Source: SABY01 sp964593705 | GTDB lineage: Bacteria; Bacteroidota; Bacteroidia; Bacteroidales; 4484-276 | NCBI GenBank assembly: GCA_964593705.1 | Contig: CAZQIV010000071.1 | Span: forward strand, 1-34,432 | Direction: 5' to 3' | DNA length: 34,432 bases | The notes under the pieces: model-generated | What the model was told of the DNA's origin: nothing | What the model saw: only the letters and a program-made list of their open reading frames with translations | Database searches by the model: none | Shown here: one piece after another, positions 23,737-32,342 of the stretch | How positions within the stretch are numbered: the first letter of the stretch is position 1 | Layout: each line of letters begins with the position of its first letter | Translations under genes and position numbers: made by a program

Positions 23737-24255
23737 ATGACAAACGTAAACGTTAAAAGAGTTAAATCAAGCGAAATCGAATTTAAAGATCGGCTTGTTA
23801 GTATCCAAAGGGTTACCAAGGTTACCAAGGGTGGACGTACTTTTAGTTTCTCAGCCATTGTAGTTGTCGGAAACGAAAACGGTGTTGTTGGTTATGGCCT
23901 TGGAAAAGCAAAAGAAGTAACCTCCGCAATTGCCAAAGGAATTGATGATGCGAAGAAGAACCTTATTAAAGTTCCTGTACTTAACGGTACACTTCCCCAC
24001 CAGGTAATTGGAAAATACAGTGGTGCCCAGGTTTACATGCAACCGGCTTCGGCAGGTACAGGAGTAATTGCAGGTGGTGCAATGCGTGCTGTGTTCGAAA
24101 GTGTTGGAATTAAAGATGTACTTGCTAAATCCAAGGGCTTCTCCAATCCTCACAGTGTTGTAAAAGCAACAATCAACGGCCTTTTACAATTGCGCGATCC
24201 ATACACTGTGGCGCAAATGAGAGGAATTTCTCTCGATAAAGTATTTAATGGATAG
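23737..24255 (+). CDS. rpsE: 30S ribosomal protein S5
   Basis: The 172-residue S5 of the mRNA entry site and accuracy centre. The double-stranded RNA-binding N-terminal domain (about 14-77; KDRLVSIQRVTKVTKGGRTFSF) and the S5 C-terminal domain (QPASAGTGVIAGGAMRAVFESVGIKDVLAKSKG) are both complete. It is 6 bp after rplR. Confidence 0.98.
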   Translation: MTNVNVKRVKSSEIEFKDRLVSIQRVTKVTKGGRTFSFSAIVVVGNENGVVGYGLGKAKEVTSAIAKGIDDAKKNLIKVPVLNGTLPHQVIGKYSGAQVYMQPASAGTGVIAGGAMRAVFESVGIKDVLAKSKGFSNPHSVVKATINGLLQLRDPYTVAQMRGISLDKVFNG

Positions 24256-24280
24256 ATAATAAAATTAATTTTCCAATCAA

Positions 24281-24460
24281 ATGAGTAAAATCAGAATCAG
24301 GCAAGTCAAGAGCGGAATCGGACGCCCATTAGATCAAAAAAGAACCTTAGAGGCTCTTGGGCTCAGGAAGATTCAAAGTGTGGTTGAACATGAAGCCAAC
24401 CCACAGATCATTGGAATGGTCAATAAAGTGAAGCACTTAATTGAAGTTATAGAATTGTAA
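24281..24460 (+). CDS. rpmD: 50S ribosomal protein L30
   Basis: A small 59-residue gene found between rpsE and rplO. Translation starts MSKIRIRQVKSGIGRPLDQK, continues with TLEALGLRKIQSVVEHE and ends MVNKVKHLIEVIEL, the L30 pattern throughout. L30 is absent from some bacteria but present here at its normal locus. Start ATG and stop TAA are both clear. Confidence 0.97.
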   Translation: MSKIRIRQVKSGIGRPLDQKRTLEALGLRKIQSVVEHEANPQIIGMVNKVKHLIEVIEL

Positions 24461-24482
24461 ACAATCCTAACTACGAATAAAA

Positions 24483-24929
24483 ATGGATTTAAGTAATCTA
24501 AAACCGGCGGAAGGTTCAACCAAGACCAGGAAACGTATAGGCCGTGGACAAGGCTCCGGAAGAGGGGGTACCTCAACCAGAGGACATAAAGGAGCAAAAT
24601 CTAGATCTGGTTATAAACGGAAAAGAGGTTTTGAAGGTGGTCAAATGCCATTGTATCGAAGAATTCCAAAAGGTGGATTCAAGAATATCAATCGCAAAGA
24701 GTACCTTGGTATCAATTTGGATGCCCTTCAAAAACTGGCAGACGAAAAAAATATTACTGTTTTTGATGTAACTGTGCTTATCGATCATGGAATGGCTCAA
24801 AAGAAGGATCTGATTAAGATTCTTGGACGGGGTGAACTCAAATCCAAGATCGAAGTTACAGCACATGCATTTTCAAAAACAGCTCAGGAAGCAATCGAAC
24901 AACTAGGTGGAGTTGCAACAAAAATCTAA
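24483..24929 (+). CDS. rplO: 50S ribosomal protein L15
   Basis: The 148-residue L15, a late assembly protein. LSNLKPAEGSTKTRKRIGRGQGSGRGGTSTRGHKGAKSRSG-type Gly/Arg-rich N-terminus (2-45), then GFEGGQMPLYRRIPKGGF, then the globular C-terminal domain with ILGRGELKSKIEVTAHAFSKTAQEAIE. Its stop is 6 bp before the preferred secY start. Confidence 0.98.
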   Translation: MDLSNLKPAEGSTKTRKRIGRGQGSGRGGTSTRGHKGAKSRSGYKRKRGFEGGQMPLYRRIPKGGFKNINRKEYLGINLDALQKLADEKNITVFDVTVLIDHGMAQKKDLIKILGRGELKSKIEVTAHAFSKTAQEAIEQLGGVATKI

Positions 24930-24935
24930 TTTTTG

Positions 24936-26297
24936 ATGAAAAAATTTATTGAGACAATACACAATATATTTAAGATTGAAGACCTAAGGAACAGGATTCT
25001 GTACACCTTAGGCATCATCTTACTTTACAGGCTGGGATCCTTTGTGGTACTTCCCGGTGTAGATCCTGCAATGCTTGATGCACTGCAACAGCAAACCTCA
25101 AGTGGATTGTTAGGATTGCTCAATATGTTCTCGGGCGGTGCTTTCTCCAATGCCTCAATTTTCGCGCTCGGAATCATGCCCTATATTTCTGCTTCTATTG
25201 TTGTGCAGCTGCTGGGTATGGCTATTCCGTATTTCCAGAGATTGCAAAAAGAAGGTGAAAGCGGACGAAAGAAAATCAACCAGATTACGCGTTATTTAAC
25301 CGTTATCATCCTGGTTTTCCAATCCCCGGCATATATCGCCAACATTGTTAGTCAGTTACCGGCTGAAGCAATTTATCCATTTGATTCATCTGCAGGCATG
25401 CATTCCATTTTTTCTTTCTTCGGAATTTCATCCCTCATTATGCTTACTGCGGGCTCAATGTTTGTAATGTGGCTTGGTGAAAAAATTACTGATAAAGGCA
25501 TTGGTAATGGTATTTCACTCATCATTATGATTGGTATTATTGCCCGGCTACCCTTTGCTTTGTTTGGTGAGTTTATCTCAAGAATGGAAGAACAAGGTGG
25601 TGGATTAGTAATATTTATTGTTGAAATCCTGATTCTTGTTGCTGTAATCCTTATAACAATCCTGTTGGTGCAAGGAACACGCCGGATACCTGTGCAATAC
25701 GCGAAAAGAGTTGTTGGAAACAGACAATACGGTGGTGTACGTCAGTACATACCACTTAAAGTAAATGCTGCTGGCGTTATGCCAATTATTTTTGCGCAGG
25801 CCATTATGTTTCTCCCTCTTACCATTGCCCAATATGCTCAAAATGAAGCCTTAACAGGTTTTGCATCAACCTTTACAAATATTAATGGGTTCTGGTATAA
25901 TTTTGTATTCTTCCTGATGATAGTTATTTTTACATATTTTTATACTGCTATTACTGTTAATCCAAATCAAATGGCAGAAGATATGAAGAAGAACGGCGGA
26001 TTTGTACCAGGTGTAAAACCCGGACGGCGAACCGCGGATTTTATCGATACTGTAATGTCAAGAATTACTTTCCCCGGATCTCTATTTTTAGGACTTGTAG
26101 CCATTATGCCTGCATTTGTTAGTCTGATTGGGGTTAATCAACAATTTGCACAATTCTTTGGAGGAACTTCACTGTTGATTTTGGTTGGTGTGGTATTAGA
26201 TACACTATCTCAAATCGAAAGTCACTTGTTGATGAGGCATTACGATGGTTTAACCAAGTCGGGTAGAATAAAAGGAAGATCATCTTCCGGAATGTAG
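24936..26297 (+). CDS. secY: Protein translocase subunit SecY
   Basis: The 453-residue channel of the Sec translocon, with ten hydrophobic segments. LRNRILYTLGIILLYRLGSFV at the start, the plug-region GGAFSNASIFALGIMPYISASIVVQLL, and the cytoplasmic-loop QGTRRIPVQYAKR and MAEDMKKNGGFVPGVKPG are typical. A TTG directly before (24933) keeps the same frame, but ATG at 24936 is preferred. It exports T9SS, Sec and lipoprotein substrates such as those predicted at the window's edges. Confidence 0.98.
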   Translation: MKKFIETIHNIFKIEDLRNRILYTLGIILLYRLGSFVVLPGVDPAMLDALQQQTSSGLLGLLNMFSGGAFSNASIFALGIMPYISASIVVQLLGMAIPYFQRLQKEGESGRKKINQITRYLTVIILVFQSPAYIANIVSQLPAEAIYPFDSSAGMHSIFSFFGISSLIMLTAGSMFVMWLGEKITDKGIGNGISLIIMIGIIARLPFALFGEFISRMEEQGGGLVIFIVEILILVAVILITILLVQGTRRIPVQYAKRVVGNRQYGGVRQYIPLKVNAAGVMPIIFAQAIMFLPLTIAQYAQNEALTGFASTFTNINGFWYNFVFFLMIVIFTYFYTAITVNPNQMAEDMKKNGGFVPGVKPGRRTADFIDTVMSRITFPGSLFLGLVAIMPAFVSLIGVNQQFAQFFGGTSLLILVGVVLDTLSQIESHLLMRHYDGLTKSGRIKGRSSSGM

Positions 26298-26323
26298 TAT
26301 GAACTTTTGATTTATTTATCGAA

Positions 26324-27103
26324 ATGGCACTAATAAAGAGTTCTGAAGAAATTGAATTGTTAAGAATTAGTTCTTTACTTGTTGGTAAAACATTGGCTGA
26401 AGTTGCAAAGCATATCCGACCCGGAATTACTACCGGTGAGCTTGATACAATTGCCGAACAATTCATTCGCGACCATGATGCTGTACCTGGTTTTAAAGGA
26501 TATGGCGGATTCCCCGGAACATTGTGTACCTCTGTAAACGATCAGGTTGTACATGGAATTCCCGGAAAATATGAATTGCAGGAGGGTGATATTATTTCGG
26601 TTGATTGTGGTGTGAAGAAAAATGGCTATTATGGCGATTCTGCCTTTACTTTTACAGTTGGGCAGGTGGACAATGAAGTGTTAAAATTGCTTCAAATAAC
26701 CCGCGAGTCTCTCTACGTTGGTATTGAGGCTGCAATTGCAGGAAATCGTGTAGGTGATATTGGATATAGTATTCAACAATATTGCGAATCTTATGGATAC
26801 GGAGTTGTAAGAGATTTGGTTGGTCATGGTTTGGGCACTGAATTGCACGAAAAGCCGGAAGTACCTAACTTTGGAAGAAGAGGAAATGGCAAGGAGTTGA
26901 AAGAAGGAATGGTGTTGGCTATTGAACCGATGATTAACCTGGGAAAGAAAAGAGTATTCCAGGCATCGGACGGATGGACAATAAGCACCGATGACGGCCT
27001 GCCTTCAGCACATTTCGAACACGATGTGGTAGTTAGAAAAGGCAAAGCTGAAATTTTATCATCATTTGATTTTATCGAAGAAATATTGAAAAACAAAAAT
27101 TAA
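26324..27103 (+). CDS. map: Type I methionine aminopeptidase
   Basis: The 259-residue enzyme removes the N-terminal Met from nascent proteins. The five metal ligands are in place: Asp94, Asp105, His168, Glu201 and Glu232, with His78 (VVHGIP) in the substrate pocket. There is no N-terminal zinc-finger extension, so this is type Ia. Its position between secY and infA follows the common Bacteroidota order, in which adk is absent. It binds Mn, Fe or Co in other bacteria. Confidence 0.97.
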   Translation: MALIKSSEEIELLRISSLLVGKTLAEVAKHIRPGITTGELDTIAEQFIRDHDAVPGFKGYGGFPGTLCTSVNDQVVHGIPGKYELQEGDIISVDCGVKKNGYYGDSAFTFTVGQVDNEVLKLLQITRESLYVGIEAAIAGNRVGDIGYSIQQYCESYGYGVVRDLVGHGLGTELHEKPEVPNFGRRGNGKELKEGMVLAIEPMINLGKKRVFQASDGWTISTDDGLPSAHFEHDVVVRKGKAEILSSFDFIEEILKNKN

Positions 27104-27121
27104 TAAATTGAATAATCTTTT

Positions 27122-27340
27122 ATGGCTAAACAAGCAGTTATAGAGCAGGACGGTACTGTTATTGAATCATTAGGTAATGCTATGTTCAGGGTTGAACTGG
27201 AAAATGAGCACGTATTAACAGCTCATATTTCAGGCAAAATGCGTATGCATTACATTAAAATTCTCCCAGGCGACCGTGTTAAAATTGCTATGTCGCCGTA
27301 TGATTTATCAAAAGGACGAATTACATTCAGATACAAGTAA
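27122..27340 (+). CDS. infA: Translation initiation factor IF-1
   Basis: The 72-residue OB-fold factor that blocks the A site during initiation. KQAVIEQDGTVIESLGNAMFRVELENEHVLTAHISGKMRMHYIKILPGDRVKIAMSPYDLSKGRI is the canonical sequence pattern from end to end, with full length. It lies 18 bp after map and 11 bp before rpmJ. Confidence 0.98.
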   Translation: MAKQAVIEQDGTVIESLGNAMFRVELENEHVLTAHISGKMRMHYIKILPGDRVKIAMSPYDLSKGRITFRYK

Positions 27341-27351
27341 TAAATATAGGC

Positions 27352-27468
27352 ATGAAAGTACGAGCTTCAATAAAGAAAAGAACTGCCGATTGTAAAATCG
27401 TGCGCCGTAAAGGCAGACTTTACGTCATTAACAAGAAAAATCCAAAGTTCAAACAAAGACAGGGTTAA
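27352..27468 (+). CDS. rpmJ: 50S ribosomal protein L36, Cys-poor form
   Basis: A 38-residue gene between infA and rpsM. It begins MKVRASIKKRTADCKIVRRK and ends NPKFKQRQG. Of the usual zinc ligands (Cys11, Cys14, Cys27, His33) only Cys14 remains; the others are Thr, Asn and Phe. It therefore cannot bind zinc in the normal way. This zinc-independent form is common in Bacteroidota, and length and position are standard. Confidence 0.97.
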   Translation: MKVRASIKKRTADCKIVRRKGRLYVINKKNPKFKQRQG

Positions 27469-27492
27469 TAATCAATAAATCAATAATAAATT

Positions 27493-27873
27493 ATGGCACG
27501 TATTGCAGGTATTGATATACCAACAAATAAAAGGGGGGTCATAGCGCTAACTTACATTCACGGCATTGGCCGGAGTATCGCTACCGAGATTCTCCTTCGG
27601 GCGGAAGTTGATGTCAACAAAAAAGTAAAGGACTGGGACGATGACGAACAAAATAAAATTCGTGGTTTGATCAGTGACGAATACAAAGTTGAAGGTGCGC
27701 TACGTTCAGAAGTGCAGATGAATATTAAACGATTGATGGATATCGGCACTTATCGGGGCATCCGTCATAGAATTGGTTTGCCTTTAAGAGGTCAATCCAC
27801 AAAAAACAATGCACGTACCCGTAAAGGTCGTAAGAAAACTGTTGCTAATAAAAAGAAAGCACCAACAGGTTAA
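27493..27873 (+). CDS. rpsM: 30S ribosomal protein S13
   Basis: The 126-residue S13 of the 30S head contacts the 50S subunit and P-site tRNA. ARIAGIDIPTNKRGVIALTYIHGIGRSIA and the end HRIGLPLRGQSTKNNARTRKGRKKTV are diagnostic. In the alpha-operon order it precedes rpsK. Confidence 0.98.
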   Translation: MARIAGIDIPTNKRGVIALTYIHGIGRSIATEILLRAEVDVNKKVKDWDDDEQNKIRGLISDEYKVEGALRSEVQMNIKRLMDIGTYRGIRHRIGLPLRGQSTKNNARTRKGRKKTVANKKKAPTG

Positions 27874-27928
27874 TTGTTAACCTATTGCTTTTTTGTTTTG
27901 CAAATAATCAGAAAGAAAAGAATATAAG

Positions 27929-28327
27929 ATGGCAAAATCAGGTAAATCAGGAAAAAGTACAAAGAAAAAAGTTGTTAAGGTTGAACCTTACGGAAGAGCG
28001 TATGTCAGCGCCTCCTTCAACAACATTATTATTACTTTGACCAATAGTGCAGGCCAGGTTATCTCTTGGTCATCCTCCGGAAAAATGGGTTTCAGGGGGT
28101 CGAAAAAGAATACTCCTTATGCTGCACAAACCGCCGCCGAAGACTGTTCAAAAACAGCATTCGATCTCGGTTTACGAAAAGTTAAGGTTTATGTAAAAGG
28201 TCCCGGTTCAGGCAGAGAATCTGCTATCAGGACTATTCACTCTTCAGGTATCGAAGTTACCGAAATTAATGATGTAACCCCATTGCCACACAATGGCTGT
28301 CGTCCACCAAAAAGAAGAAGAGTTTAA
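27929..28327 (+). CDS. rpsK: 30S ribosomal protein S11
   Basis: The 132-residue S11 of the platform. It has a Lys/Ser-rich start, then GRAYVSASFNNIIITLTNSAGQVISWSSSGKMGFRGSKKNTPYAAQ and the closing NDVTPLPHNGCRPPKRRRV, all standard. The gap of 55 bp from rpsM is one of the larger ones in the cluster and AT-rich, with no obvious promoter. Confidence 0.98.
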   Translation: MAKSGKSGKSTKKKVVKVEPYGRAYVSASFNNIIITLTNSAGQVISWSSSGKMGFRGSKKNTPYAAQTAAEDCSKTAFDLGLRKVKVYVKGPGSGRESAIRTIHSSGIEVTEINDVTPLPHNGCRPPKRRRV

Positions 28328-28361
28328 TTTTATTTATCACTATTAAAACAAGGGTAAAAAA

Positions 28362-28967
28362 ATGGCAAGATATACAGGGCCAAAAACAAGAATTTCAAGA
28401 AAATTTGGTGAGCAGATTTTTGGGGCTGATAAATATTTCGAAAAGAAAAGTTATCCTCCCGGACAACATGGCTTGAATAAAAGGAGAAAGAAAGCCTCAG
28501 AATACGGTATCCAGCTTGCTGAAAAGCAAAAAGCAAAATATACTTATGGTATTCTTGAAAAGCAATTCCGTAATACCTTCCACAAAGCCTCTAAGAAAAA
28601 AGGCGTTACCGGTGAGGTGTTGCTTCAATTAATCGAATCTCGTCTTGATAATGTAGTTTATCGCCTCGGCATTTCTCCTACAAGATCAGGTGCGCGTCAA
28701 TTTGTTGCTCATCGTCATATTTTGGTAAATGGCCGGGTTACCAACATTCCATCAATGTTGATTCGTCCGGGCGATGTTATCTCGGTTAGAGAAAGATCCA
28801 AATCACTCGAAATTGTAATGGAATCATTGGCTTCACGATCATCGGGTTTTTCCTGGTTGGAATGGGATGAAGATAAATTTGCAGGTAAATTCCTGAATTA
28901 TCCTGAAAGGGATGAAATTCCGGAAAATATCAACGAACAGCTTATCGTTGAACTTTATTCAAAATAA
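28362..28967 (+). CDS. rpsD: 30S ribosomal protein S4, zinc-free form
   Basis: The 201-residue primary 16S-binding protein. ARYTGPKTRISRKFGEQIFG at the start lacks the N-terminal cysteine cluster of zinc-binding S4. It has SYPPGQHGLNKRRKKASEYG and the S4 RNA-binding domain with SRLDNVVYRLGISPTRSGARQFVAHRHILVNG (about 92-124). Length is normal. In E. coli it represses the alpha operon, but nothing here shows that. Confidence 0.98.
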   Translation: MARYTGPKTRISRKFGEQIFGADKYFEKKSYPPGQHGLNKRRKKASEYGIQLAEKQKAKYTYGILEKQFRNTFHKASKKKGVTGEVLLQLIESRLDNVVYRLGISPTRSGARQFVAHRHILVNGRVTNIPSMLIRPGDVISVRERSKSLEIVMESLASRSSGFSWLEWDEDKFAGKFLNYPERDEIPENINEQLIVELYSK

Positions 28968-29012
28968 TATTTCCCAAAACTTATTTTTCATAAAAACCAA
29001 AAGGTTTACATT

Positions 29013-30005
29013 ATGGCAATTTTAGCATTTCAAAAGCCCGATAAAGTGATAATGGTCGAATCAGACGATTATCGTGGTAAATTTGAATTCCGTCCCCTGG
29101 AACCGGGATTCGGTATTACCATAGGTAATTCTCTGCGTCGAATCCTGCTATCTTCACTCGAAGGGTTTGCCATTACTAATATCAGAATTGATGGAGTTGA
29201 ACAAGAGTTTTCAACCATCAAGGGAGTAGTTGAGGATGTAACTGAGATTATCTTAAACCTTAAGCAAATAAGATTTAAGAGATTGGTTGAAGATGATTCG
29301 ACAGAAAAAATACATATTGTAATCTCAGGTCAGGATGAATTTAAAGCAGGTGATATCAATAAGTATCTGTCTGTTTTTCAAGTCCTGAATCCCGAAGTTG
29401 TAATTTGTACAATGGATCCTTCTGTGAAGTTATCTATCGAATTAACCATCAATAAAGGACGTGGCTACGTTCCGGCTGAAGAGAACAAAGAAATTAATTC
29501 GCCCCTCGGCACTATATCTATCGATTCGATTCACACACCAATTAAAAATGTGACTTTCGAAATTGAAGATTTCAGGGTAGAACAAAAAACCGACTACGAA
29601 AAACTCGTAATGAATATTCTTACTGATGGATCTGTCCATCCGAAGGATGCCCTGAAAGAAGCTGCCAAAATATTGATCCATCATTTTATGCTTTTCTCCG
29701 ACGAAAAAATTACACTCGAAAGAGAAGAAAAGAACGTTACTGAAGAATTTGATGAAAATTCATTGCACGTCAGGCAGTTATTAAAAACTAAACTGGTAGA
29801 TATGGATTTATCGGTTAGGGCGCTAAACTGTTTGAAAGCCGCCGATGTTGAAACCCTCGGTGATTTGGTGGCATTTAACAAAAATGATTTACTCAAATTC
29901 AGGAACTTTGGTAAAAAATCACTTACCGAGTTAGAAGAACTCGTAAAATCCAAGAGTCTTGAATTTGGCATGAATGTTTCGAAATATAAATTAGACAAGG
30001 AATAA
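29013..30005 (+). CDS. rpoA: RNA polymerase subunit alpha
   Basis: The 330-residue alpha subunit. Its N-terminal domain (1 to about 230) begins with RGKFEFRPLEPGFGITIGNSLRRILLSSLEGFAI, the dimerisation region. The C-terminal domain (about 250-320) has SVRALNCLKAADVETLGDLV and KFRNFGKKSLTELEELV, which bind UP elements and activators. Both domains are complete. The gene lies between rpsD and rplQ as in most bacteria. Confidence 0.99.
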   Translation: MAILAFQKPDKVIMVESDDYRGKFEFRPLEPGFGITIGNSLRRILLSSLEGFAITNIRIDGVEQEFSTIKGVVEDVTEIILNLKQIRFKRLVEDDSTEKIHIVISGQDEFKAGDINKYLSVFQVLNPEVVICTMDPSVKLSIELTINKGRGYVPAEENKEINSPLGTISIDSIHTPIKNVTFEIEDFRVEQKTDYEKLVMNILTDGSVHPKDALKEAAKILIHHFMLFSDEKITLEREEKNVTEEFDENSLHVRQLLKTKLVDMDLSVRALNCLKAADVETLGDLVAFNKNDLLKFRNFGKKSLTELEELVKSKSLEFGMNVSKYKLDKE

Positions 30006-30012
30006 TCGAACA

Positions 30013-30741
30013 ATGAGACATCGTAAGAAATTCAATCACTTAAGCAGAACCAGCTCGCATCGTAAGGCAATGCTTTCAAATATGGCCACATCATTGATCC
30101 TGCACAAAAGGATTACTACCACTACTGCAAAAGCAAAAGCATTAAGGTCGTATGTAGAACCGCTTATTACCCGATCGAAAGAAGATACAACACATTCAAG
30201 AAGAATGGTTTTTAGTTATTTGCAAAGTAAAGAAGCGGTAACTGAATTATTCAGGGAAGTGTCAACTAAGGTTGCAGAACGTCCCGGAGGTTACACCCGT
30301 ATTATTAAAACGGGAAATCGTCTTGGTGATAATGCCGATATGTGCCTTATCGAGTTGGTCGATTACAACGAACTGCTGTTGGCAAGTACAGCCGATGCCG
30401 AAAAGAAAACAACCGGTAGAAGGAGAAGAAAAAAATCAGGTGGACAAAAAGAGTCAACTGGAACTGAAGCCGTAAAATCTACAAAAGCTACTGCAACAAA
30501 ACAAGCTGAACCAAGCGAAGAAAAAAAGCTTGACCAAGCCAAAGAAGCTACTGTAGAAAAACTTACAGATGTTGAAAAGCCTGTAACAAAAGTTGAAGAG
30601 CCTGTTGTTGAAGAAACTAAAGCAGAAACTAAAGCAGAACCTAAAGTAACTGCAACCAAAGAGGAAAAGAAAGAAACAGAAGCTAAAAAAGCTAATGAAG
30701 ATGAAAAAGCTTCAGAAGACAATACCGAAAAAAAAGCATAA
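30013..30741 (+). CDS. rplQ: 50S ribosomal protein L17 with long charged C-terminal tail
   Basis: Residues 1 to about 120 are a canonical L17: MRHRKKFNHLSRTSSHRKAMLSNMATSLILHKRITTTTAKAKALR at the start, then ERPGGYTRIIKTGNRLGDNADMCLIELV. L17 in E. coli is 127 residues; this one is 242. The extra 115 residues are made almost only of Lys, Glu, Ala, Thr and Val, likely disordered or helical, and show short repeated motifs (ETKAE, KAEPK). The tail follows the L17 fold directly with no stop, so it is a real extension. It is the last gene before the terminator. Confidence 0.96.
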   Translation: MRHRKKFNHLSRTSSHRKAMLSNMATSLILHKRITTTTAKAKALRSYVEPLITRSKEDTTHSRRMVFSYLQSKEAVTELFREVSTKVAERPGGYTRIIKTGNRLGDNADMCLIELVDYNELLLASTADAEKKTTGRRRRKKSGGQKESTGTEAVKSTKATATKQAEPSEEKKLDQAKEATVEKLTDVEKPVTKVEEPVVEETKAETKAEPKVTATKEEKKETEAKKANEDEKASEDNTEKKA

Positions 30742-30770
30742 TATATTTCAAACGTATTAAACAATTGTTA

Positions 30771-30804
30771 AGGATAAAGCAGTTTATGCTTTATCCTTTT
30801 TTTT
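30771..30804 (+). terminator. Intrinsic terminator of the ribosomal cluster
   Basis: An 11-bp perfect stem (30771-30781 and 30787-30797) with a 5-nt loop, followed by a run of T. It is 30 bp after the rplQ stop and ends the long str-S10-spc-alpha cluster. The upstream A-rich arm also allows weak termination of minus-strand transcripts. Confidence 0.9.
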
Positions 30805-30819
30805 ATTGAAATCAGAATG

Positions 30820-30827
30820 TAATTTTG
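30820..30827 (+). promoter_or_regulatory. Candidate -7 element of eno
   Basis: TAATTTTG matches TAnnTTTG, 18 bp before the eno start codon. A -33 element would fall in the T-run of the upstream terminator, an overlap that may be tolerated. It gives eno its own transcription after the cluster terminator. Confidence 0.6.
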
Positions 30828-30845
30828 TAAAAAATTTATATAATT

Positions 30846-32135
30846 ATGAGCACAATAATCAATATTCATGCAAGACAAATCCTTGATTCAAGAGGTAATC
30901 CAACCATTGAGGTTGAAGTATTAACAGAAAGTGGCGTTTACGGACGCGCAGCCGTTCCCTCAGGAGCTTCAACTGGTGTACACGAAGCTGTTGAACTTAG
31001 AGATGGCGATAAAAGCAAGTATTTAGGTAAGGCCGTAACAAAAGCTGTTCATAATGTAAATACTATCCTTCGCGATGAACTCAAAGGAATGTATGTTTTT
31101 GACCAGGTTGCTATCGATAAAAAAATGATTGAAATTGATGGTACCCCCAACAAAGCAAACCTTGGAGCGAATGCGATTTTAGGTGTATCCCTCGCCTGTG
31201 CAAAAGCAGCAGCTATCGAATCAAACCAGGATTTGTATCGATACATTGGTGGTGTTGGCGCCAATACTTTGCCAATCCCCATGATGAACATTCTCAATGG
31301 TGGTTCACATGCCGACAACAGTATCGATTTCCAGGAGTTTATGATTATGCCCGCCGGCGCACCTACATTTAGTGAGGCTTTGCGAATGGGATCTGAAATT
31401 TTCCATAATTTGAAATCGGTGCTTAAAAAAATGGGTCATTCAACCAATGTTGGCGATGAAGGCGGTTTTGCACCAAATCTTAAATCCAACGAAGAAGCGG
31501 TTAAGGTTATCCTTGAAGCCATCGAAAAATCAGGTTATAAGCCTGGTGAGGATGTGTTTATCGCACTCGATCCTGCTGCATCAGAATATTTTATCGCCGA
31601 AGAAAATGTTTACCACCTGAAATGGTCAACGGGCGATAAATTAACTCCTGCTCAAATGGTTGACTTTTGGAATGGCTGGATATCAAAATACCCGATAATT
31701 TCTATCGAAGATGGCATGGCCGAAGACGACTGGGATGGTTGGAAACTTATGACCGAAAAAATGGGCAACAAAATTCAGCTCGTTGGTGATGATCTTTTCG
31801 TAACAAATACAGAAAGATTGCAGCAGGGCATCGACAAAGGTGTAGCGAATTCAATACTTATTAAGGTAAACCAGATTGGAACACTTACCGAAACCATCGA
31901 AGCTGTGAATATGGCTTACCGTAGCGCTTATACCGCAGTTGTCAGTCACCGTTCGGGCGAAACCGAAGATACAACTATCGCTGATCTTGCTGTTGCTCTA
32001 AATACCGGACAAATTAAAACCGGATCAGCAAGCCGTTCCGACAGGATTGCAAAATACAACCAATTGCTCCGCATCGAGGAAGCACTTGGCGAAATGGCTT
32101 ATTTCCCTGGAAAAGATTTTAAATATGCTAAATAG
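30846..32135 (+). CDS. eno: Enolase (2-phosphoglycerate dehydratase)
   Basis: The 429-residue glycolytic enzyme interconverting 2-phosphoglycerate and phosphoenolpyruvate. Catalytic Glu205 (GDEGG) and Lys340 (ILIKVNQIG) are present, with Mg2+ ligands Asp242, Glu288 (IEDG) and Asp315 (GDD) and substrate-binding SHRSGET (367-373). The start MSTIINIHARQILDSRGNPTIEVEV is standard. It has its own candidate promoter after the ribosomal terminator. A perfect 28-bp palindrome (repeat B copy 3) lies 22 bp downstream. Confidence 0.99.
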   Translation: MSTIINIHARQILDSRGNPTIEVEVLTESGVYGRAAVPSGASTGVHEAVELRDGDKSKYLGKAVTKAVHNVNTILRDELKGMYVFDQVAIDKKMIEIDGTPNKANLGANAILGVSLACAKAAAIESNQDLYRYIGGVGANTLPIPMMNILNGGSHADNSIDFQEFMIMPAGAPTFSEALRMGSEIFHNLKSVLKKMGHSTNVGDEGGFAPNLKSNEEAVKVILEAIEKSGYKPGEDVFIALDPAASEYFIAEENVYHLKWSTGDKLTPAQMVDFWNGWISKYPIISIEDGMAEDDWDGWKLMTEKMGNKIQLVGDDLFVTNTERLQQGIDKGVANSILIKVNQIGTLTETIEAVNMAYRSAYTAVVSHRSGETEDTTIADLAVALNTGQIKTGSASRSDRIAKYNQLLRIEEALGEMAYFPGKDFKYAK

Positions 32136-32136
32136 T

Positions 32137-32265
32137 GTTCGTCTTTTTAGAAATGTTTCCCGCTGATTTCGCTGATGAGCGCAGAATAAATCTGCGCTCA
32201 TCAGCGAAATCAGCGGGAGATTCTTTGGCCTCGGGTCGGGATAGTTTACTTTAAGGACGTGTACA
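32137..32265. repeat. Repeat B, copy 3 (inverted), with a perfect 28-bp hairpin
   Basis: Arms 32158-32185 and 32191-32218 are exact reverse complements around a 5-nt loop (ATAAA). The flanks match copy 2 in inverse orientation: GGGAGATTCTTTGGCCTCGG (32214-32233) against its reverse complement at 6895-6914, and GTGTTCGTCTTTTTAG against the end of copy 2. There is no T-run directly after the stem, so it is not a classical terminator, though it can stall polymerase or protect the eno mRNA 3' end. The remaining gap to the next gene is otherwise featureless. Confidence 0.8.
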
Positions 32266-32342
32266 AAATTAATTAACCGAAAAATAATTTTTGGTTAGAG
32301 AATTGTTAGCTTAGAAGGCTTAATAAATTAAAATTTAAGATT

